From contig JAHIEP010000098.1 in assembly GCA_018901375.1 (NCBI GenBank), forward strand, positions 1 to 6,928: DNA of 6,928 nucleotides, given 5' to 3'. Under the pieces are notes generated by a model. The model searched no databases and was not told the origin of the DNA. It saw only the letters and a list, made by a program, of their open reading frames with translations. The translations under genes and the position numbers were made by a program. Origin of the DNA: Nanobdellota archaeon (GTDB lineage Archaea; Nanobdellota; Nanobdellia; Pacearchaeales; GW2011-AR1). Positions 4,830 through 6,928 of this stretch are shown piece after piece. Position 1 is the stretch's first letter, and each line of letters opens with the position of its first letter.

Positions 4830-6734
4830 ATGAAAGAAGAGTTGGTTAAATTTGTTTTGGAAAATGGGCTTAGTCCGTTTAGTTCGGGGCGAAGTTCTTT
4901 GGGTGTTCGGGGTGAGTCGATATATAAGACAAGGGATGCTAAGGCGATTCATGCGAAGGTTTTGTCGAAATTGTCGTCGGGGTTTGTGTTTTCGGAGAGT
5001 TCGAATCTTTGGAATTTTTTTGGGTTTACTGATGACTTTAAAGAAATTGAAAAAAGGCAATCGTTTTTCAAAGGGCTTTTGAAAAACGACGGTGTTCGGG
5101 ATTCGGGGTGTCGGGGTGTTGGTGAGTATCTGAAGGAGATTGGGAAGCCGAGGGATAGTTGGAAGCCGAGGTATGATGTTATTGTTGTGACTGAGAACGA
5201 GGCGACTTTTGTTAAGCTGAATGGGCTCGGGTGTGGGGTGCAGTTGATTATGAGTGAGAGGGATGTGCAGGAGTTGGAGAGATATGATATTGTTCAGGTT
5301 GTGGATTGTGACGATTTTAGTTTGTTGTTGGAGCGGTTGCCGCAGTCGGTTTTTTTGGATTCTGTCGAGGATGTTTATTTGGAAAGATACCTTGAAGAGA
5401 TTTCTGGGTGGCGGGAGAATTTTGCTCTTTTGCGGAAAGAGCAAAATTCTTCGGTAGTCGGTAGTCGGGAGATCGGTGGGTCGGATGTGGAGGGGAGTGG
5501 GGTGTCTCGTGAGATTGGGGAATTGTTGAAGGAGTTGGAACCCTTGTTTTTGTTGTTGGAGAATAAGGAGGGGAAGATAATTAGTGAGAGTGAGGCGGAG
5601 AGGATTTTGGGGGAAGTTAACGAGGCTGTTTCTGAGAAAATTAAGGAGATGACTATTTCGGGTGAGGCGATGATGAAGATGTTGAGTGAGGGGAAGATGC
5701 CGACGGAGATTTTGGAAATTGTTCGGGGAGCTATTGAGGCTTCGGGTTTGAGTGAGCATATTTTTAATTTGCAGATTCCGGTGACGATTGATTATAAGGA
5801 ATTAGAGAGTCAGATAAAAAGGCAGAGTGTTTCGGAGTTTACGGATTTGGCTGGGCGGGTTAAGAGGGCGGCTGGAGAATTGAAGAGAGTGCCTAAAATT
5901 TTAGAGAGGTTATCTGCTCTTTTGTTGGTTGAGGATTTTTGCAACGGCGTCGCAAATTGGGTTGTCGGTAGTGGGTTGTCGGTTGTTGGCAGTGAGAAAA
6001 AGTTTCCTAATGTTAGTGAGAATTTGTATTTTAGCGACGCTGTTAATATGTTTTTGAATAATGGTCAGCCGATTAGTTTTCAGTTGGATAAATTTAGTAG
6101 GTGTTCGATTTTGACTGGGGCGAATTCTGGGGGGAAGACGACTTTGCTTGAGCATGTGTTGCAGAATATTTCTTTGTTTCAGTTAGGGTTGCCGATTGAT
6201 GGGGAGATTCATTTGCCGATGTTTAGTGATGTTTATTATTTTGCTAAGACGAAGGGTTCGACTTCTAAAGGGGCGTTTGAGACACTTTTGACTCAACTGT
6301 CAAAAGTGTCTCAGAGTGTTAGTGTGTCAGAGTGTCAGAGTGTCAGTGCTTCAGATGGGAAGGTTTTGATTTTGGCGGATGAGATTGAGGCGGTTACTGA
6401 GCCTGGTGTTGCTGGGAAAATTATTTCAGCTACGGCGGATTTTTTTATTCGGAAAGGTTGTTATCTAATTTTGGCGACGCATTTGGGGGCCGAGATTGCT
6501 AAGAGTTTGCCGGAGGGTGCGAGGATTGATGGGATTGAGGCGAAGGGTTTAGATGAGAATTTTAATTTGATTGTTGACCATAATCCTGTGATGGGGCGGT
6601 TGGCGCATTCTACTCCGGAGTTGATTGTTGAACGTCTTGCTTTGCAAGACGAAGCTGGAAGTCGGAAGTCGGAAGTCGGAAGAGAGGGCGTTGGTTATTT
6701 TAAGTTTTTATTTGAGGCGATGAAGTCAGAGTAA
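4830..6734 (+). CDS. MutS-family ATPase without an evident mismatch-binding domain
   Basis: 634 aa, leaderless start at ATG 4830. The C-terminal ATPase has Walker A GANSGGKTT (430-438), Walker B VLILADE (512-518), a switch histidine in ATH (549-551), and a MutS-like end, NPVMGRLAHSTPELIVERL (585-603). Upstream, EIEKRQSFFKGLL (72-84) resembles the start of the MutS core, and 230-365 is a helical, charged lever/clamp-like region. I see no N-terminal mismatch-binding domain with an F-x-E motif, and no Smr nuclease domain at the C-terminus. It is therefore neither MutS1 nor full MutS2. Expected role: a dimeric DNA-structure-dependent ATPase in repair or recombination. Five inverted-repeat/tandem-array modules interrupt the coding sequence, at residues about 78-99, 195-219, 370-388, 483-509 and 602-619. 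One of them sits directly before Walker B. The frame is open throughout, so the protein is probably functional, with the inserts forming loops. Confidence 0.88.
   Translation: MKEELVKFVLENGLSPFSSGRSSLGVRGESIYKTRDAKAIHAKVLSKLSSGFVFSESSNLWNFFGFTDDFKEIEKRQSFFKGLLKNDGVRDSGCRGVGEYLKEIGKPRDSWKPRYDVIVVTENEATFVKLNGLGCGVQLIMSERDVQELERYDIVQVVDCDDFSLLLERLPQSVFLDSVEDVYLERYLEEISGWRENFALLRKEQNSSVVGSREIGGSDVEGSGVSREIGELLKELEPLFLLLENKEGKIISESEAERILGEVNEAVSEKIKEMTISGEAMMKMLSEGKMPTEILEIVRGAIEASGLSEHIFNLQIPVTIDYKELESQIKRQSVSEFTDLAGRVKRAAGELKRVPKILERLSALLLVEDFCNGVANWVVGSGLSVVGSEKKFPNVSENLYFSDAVNMFLNNGQPISFQLDKFSRCSILTGANSGGKTTLLEHVLQNISLFQLGLPIDGEIHLPMFSDVYYFAKTKGSTSKGAFETLLTQLSKVSQSVSVSECQSVSASDGKVLILADEIEAVTEPGVAGKIISATADFFIRKGCYLILATHLGAEIAKSLPEGARIDGIEAKGLDENFNLIVDHNPVMGRLAHSTPELIVERLALQDEAGSRKSEVGREGVGYFKFLFEAMKSE
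5061..5123 (+). repeat. Inverted repeat followed by GGTGTCGG-type array (MutS-family gene, site 1)
   Basis: TCGTTTTTCAAA (5061-5072), loop GGGCT, TTTGAAAAACGA (5078-5089): a perfect 12-bp stem. It is followed from 5090 by G-rich units (GGTGTTCGG, GATTCGG, GGTGTCGG, GGTGTTGG). Encodes residues about 78-98. Confidence 0.75.
5414..5484 (+). repeat. Inverted repeat followed by GTCGG array (MutS-family gene, site 2)
   Basis: AGAATTTTGCTCTTT (5416-5430), loop TGCGG, AAAGAGCAAAATTCT (5436-5450): a perfect 15-bp stem, extendable by two more pairs (one G-T) to 5414 and 5452. The array TCGGTAG, TCGGTAG, TCGGGAG, ATCGGTG, GGTCGG runs to about 5484. The left arm encodes ENFAL and the array encodes SVVGSREIGGS. 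Confidence 0.88.
5938..5990 (+). repeat. Imperfect inverted repeat followed by two 14-bp units (MutS-family gene, site 3)
   Basis: TTTGC/GCAAA (5938-5942 and 5952-5956) continues inward past one A-C mismatch to AC/GT. It is the weakest of the eight stems. The following units, GGGTTGTCGGTAGT (5959-5972) and GGGTTGTCGGTTGT (5973-5986), differ at one base. They encode VVGSGLSVVGS just before the strands leading into the ATPase domain. Confidence 0.65.
6278..6355 (+). repeat. Inverted repeat followed by 8-bp GTGTCAGA array (MutS-family gene, site 4)
   Basis: TGAGACACTTTTGAC (6278-6292), loop TCAACT, GTCAAAAGTGTCTCA (6299-6313): a perfect 15-bp stem. Five 8-bp units follow from 6316 to 6355: GTGTTAGT, GTGTCAGA, GTGTCAGA, GTGTCAGT, GCTTCAGA. 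The unit resembles the end of the right arm (GTGTCTCAGA). It encodes the Ser/Val-rich segment directly before Walker B. Confidence 0.88.
6633..6684 (+). repeat. Inverted repeat followed by 7-bp GGAAGTC array (MutS-family gene, site 5)
   Basis: CGTCTTGC (6633-6640), loop TTT, GCAAGACG (6644-6651): a perfect 8-bp stem. After AAGCT come GGAAGTC three times (6657-6677) and GGAAGAG (6678-6684), an exact 7-bp period. It encodes AGSRKSEVGR in the C-terminal tail. Confidence 0.85.
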
Positions 6735-6810
6735 AGTTTTATTCTTTATTGTGTGAATGTTTTGGAGTGAGCTACGATTAGTTTATCATTTTAGCTTCGG
6801 AATAATTAAT

Positions 6811-6820
6811 TGTATATAAT
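6811..6820 (+). promoter_or_regulatory. Possible TATA box, downstream gene not in view
   Basis: TGTATATAAT stands in an A/T-rich stretch after the MutS-family gene and predicts a transcript start at about 6840-6842. No start codon or usable reading frame begins there. If real, it would serve an RNA gene or a gene with a leader beyond the window. Confidence 0.35.
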
Positions 6821-6874
6821 CTTTGTAAATGGATTTTGTTTTGGGTTGTGTAGTTTGCATGGGGGTGTTATAGT

Positions 6875-6894
6875 ACGTGGATGAACGCGGATGA
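6875..6894. repeat. 10-bp tandem repeat near the window end
   Basis: ACGTGGATGA (6875-6884) and ACGCGGATGA (6885-6894) differ at one base. They are followed by a strongly GC-rich end containing the small palindrome GGAC-GCG-GTCC (6910-6920). The rest of 6735-6928 holds no gene I can support. A T-rich stretch after the MutS-family stop (6738-6750, TTTTATTCTTTATT) could act as a terminator. Confidence 0.6.
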
Positions 6895-6928
6895 AGGGCG
6901 TTCGCTGCTGGACGCGGTCCGCGCGGCG

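Noticed and set aside
5893..5904. 12-bp palindrome CTAAAATTTTAG in the MutS-family gene
   Set aside because: It has no loop, is A/T-only in its centre, and is not followed by a tandem array, so it does not match the module pattern and is likely chance.
2683..6684. CRISPR array or diversity-generating retroelement as the source of the repeats
   Set aside because: Units are 7-14 bp without fixed-length unique spacers, and no cas gene, reverse transcriptase or template/variable repeat pair is in the window.
6810..6928. Frame of about 40 codons open from the window end on the - strand
   Set aside because: It is partly the 10-bp repeat read as protein (FIRVHPR), has no domain, and cannot be told from chance without the sequence beyond the edge.

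Overview
The window looks archaeal, most likely from a small-genome DPANN-type lineage (Woesearchaeota/Pacearchaeota-like). That placement is inference, not a database match. The support is TATA boxes at a fixed distance from start codons with no room for a leader, a tRNA gene without an encoded CCA, compact overlapping genes, and a DEAD-box helicase and MutS-family ATPase in archaeal-style context. The + strand is G/T-rich and very poor in C throughout. This holds even where the gene lies on the - strand, which points to a replication-strand bias rather than a coding bias.

Layout. 1-40 is a 20-bp tandem duplication at the window edge. 243-313 (-) is tRNA-Val(UAC). 390-1244 (+) is a secreted, single-span membrane protein with a cytoplasmic coiled coil. 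1231-1350 (-) is a 39-aa zinc-ribbon protein that overlaps the end of that gene. One near-palindromic TATA box at 1372-1379 appears to serve both the zinc-ribbon gene (leaderless, -) and a DEAD-box RNA helicase (1551-3026, +). The helicase has a roughly 150-nt structured leader whose last hairpin hides its ribosome-binding site. 3074-4174 (+) is a putative lipoprotein metallopeptidase (HELGH). 4228-4582 holds three tiny overlapping membrane-protein genes. The first is repeated at 4656-4760, followed by a deletion-fused remnant of the other two. 4830-6734 (+) is a MutS-family ATPase without an evident mismatch-binding domain. 6735-6928 has no recognisable gene and ends in a GC-rich, repeat-containing stretch.

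The most striking structure cuts across gene boundaries. Eight times, inside three unrelated coding regions, an inverted repeat with site-specific arms is followed immediately on its 3' side by a short G-rich tandem array. The arrays are often 7-bp GTCGGNN units, and elsewhere 8-bp, 14-bp or hairpin-containing units. All are in frame and sit in tails or loops outside the recognisable motifs. One array, at the end of the metallopeptidase gene, is five units of a constant GGTGGCT-like spacer plus a small hairpin whose stem sequence changes while staying self-complementary. This looks like the product of a recurrent insertion or fold-back process that I do not recognise as a named element.

Second theme: six start codons lie exactly 25.5 nt from the centre of a TATA-like 8-mer. 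This fixes the starts and shows that leaderless transcription is the rule here. The helicase is the clear exception, and the one gene with signs of post-transcriptional control.
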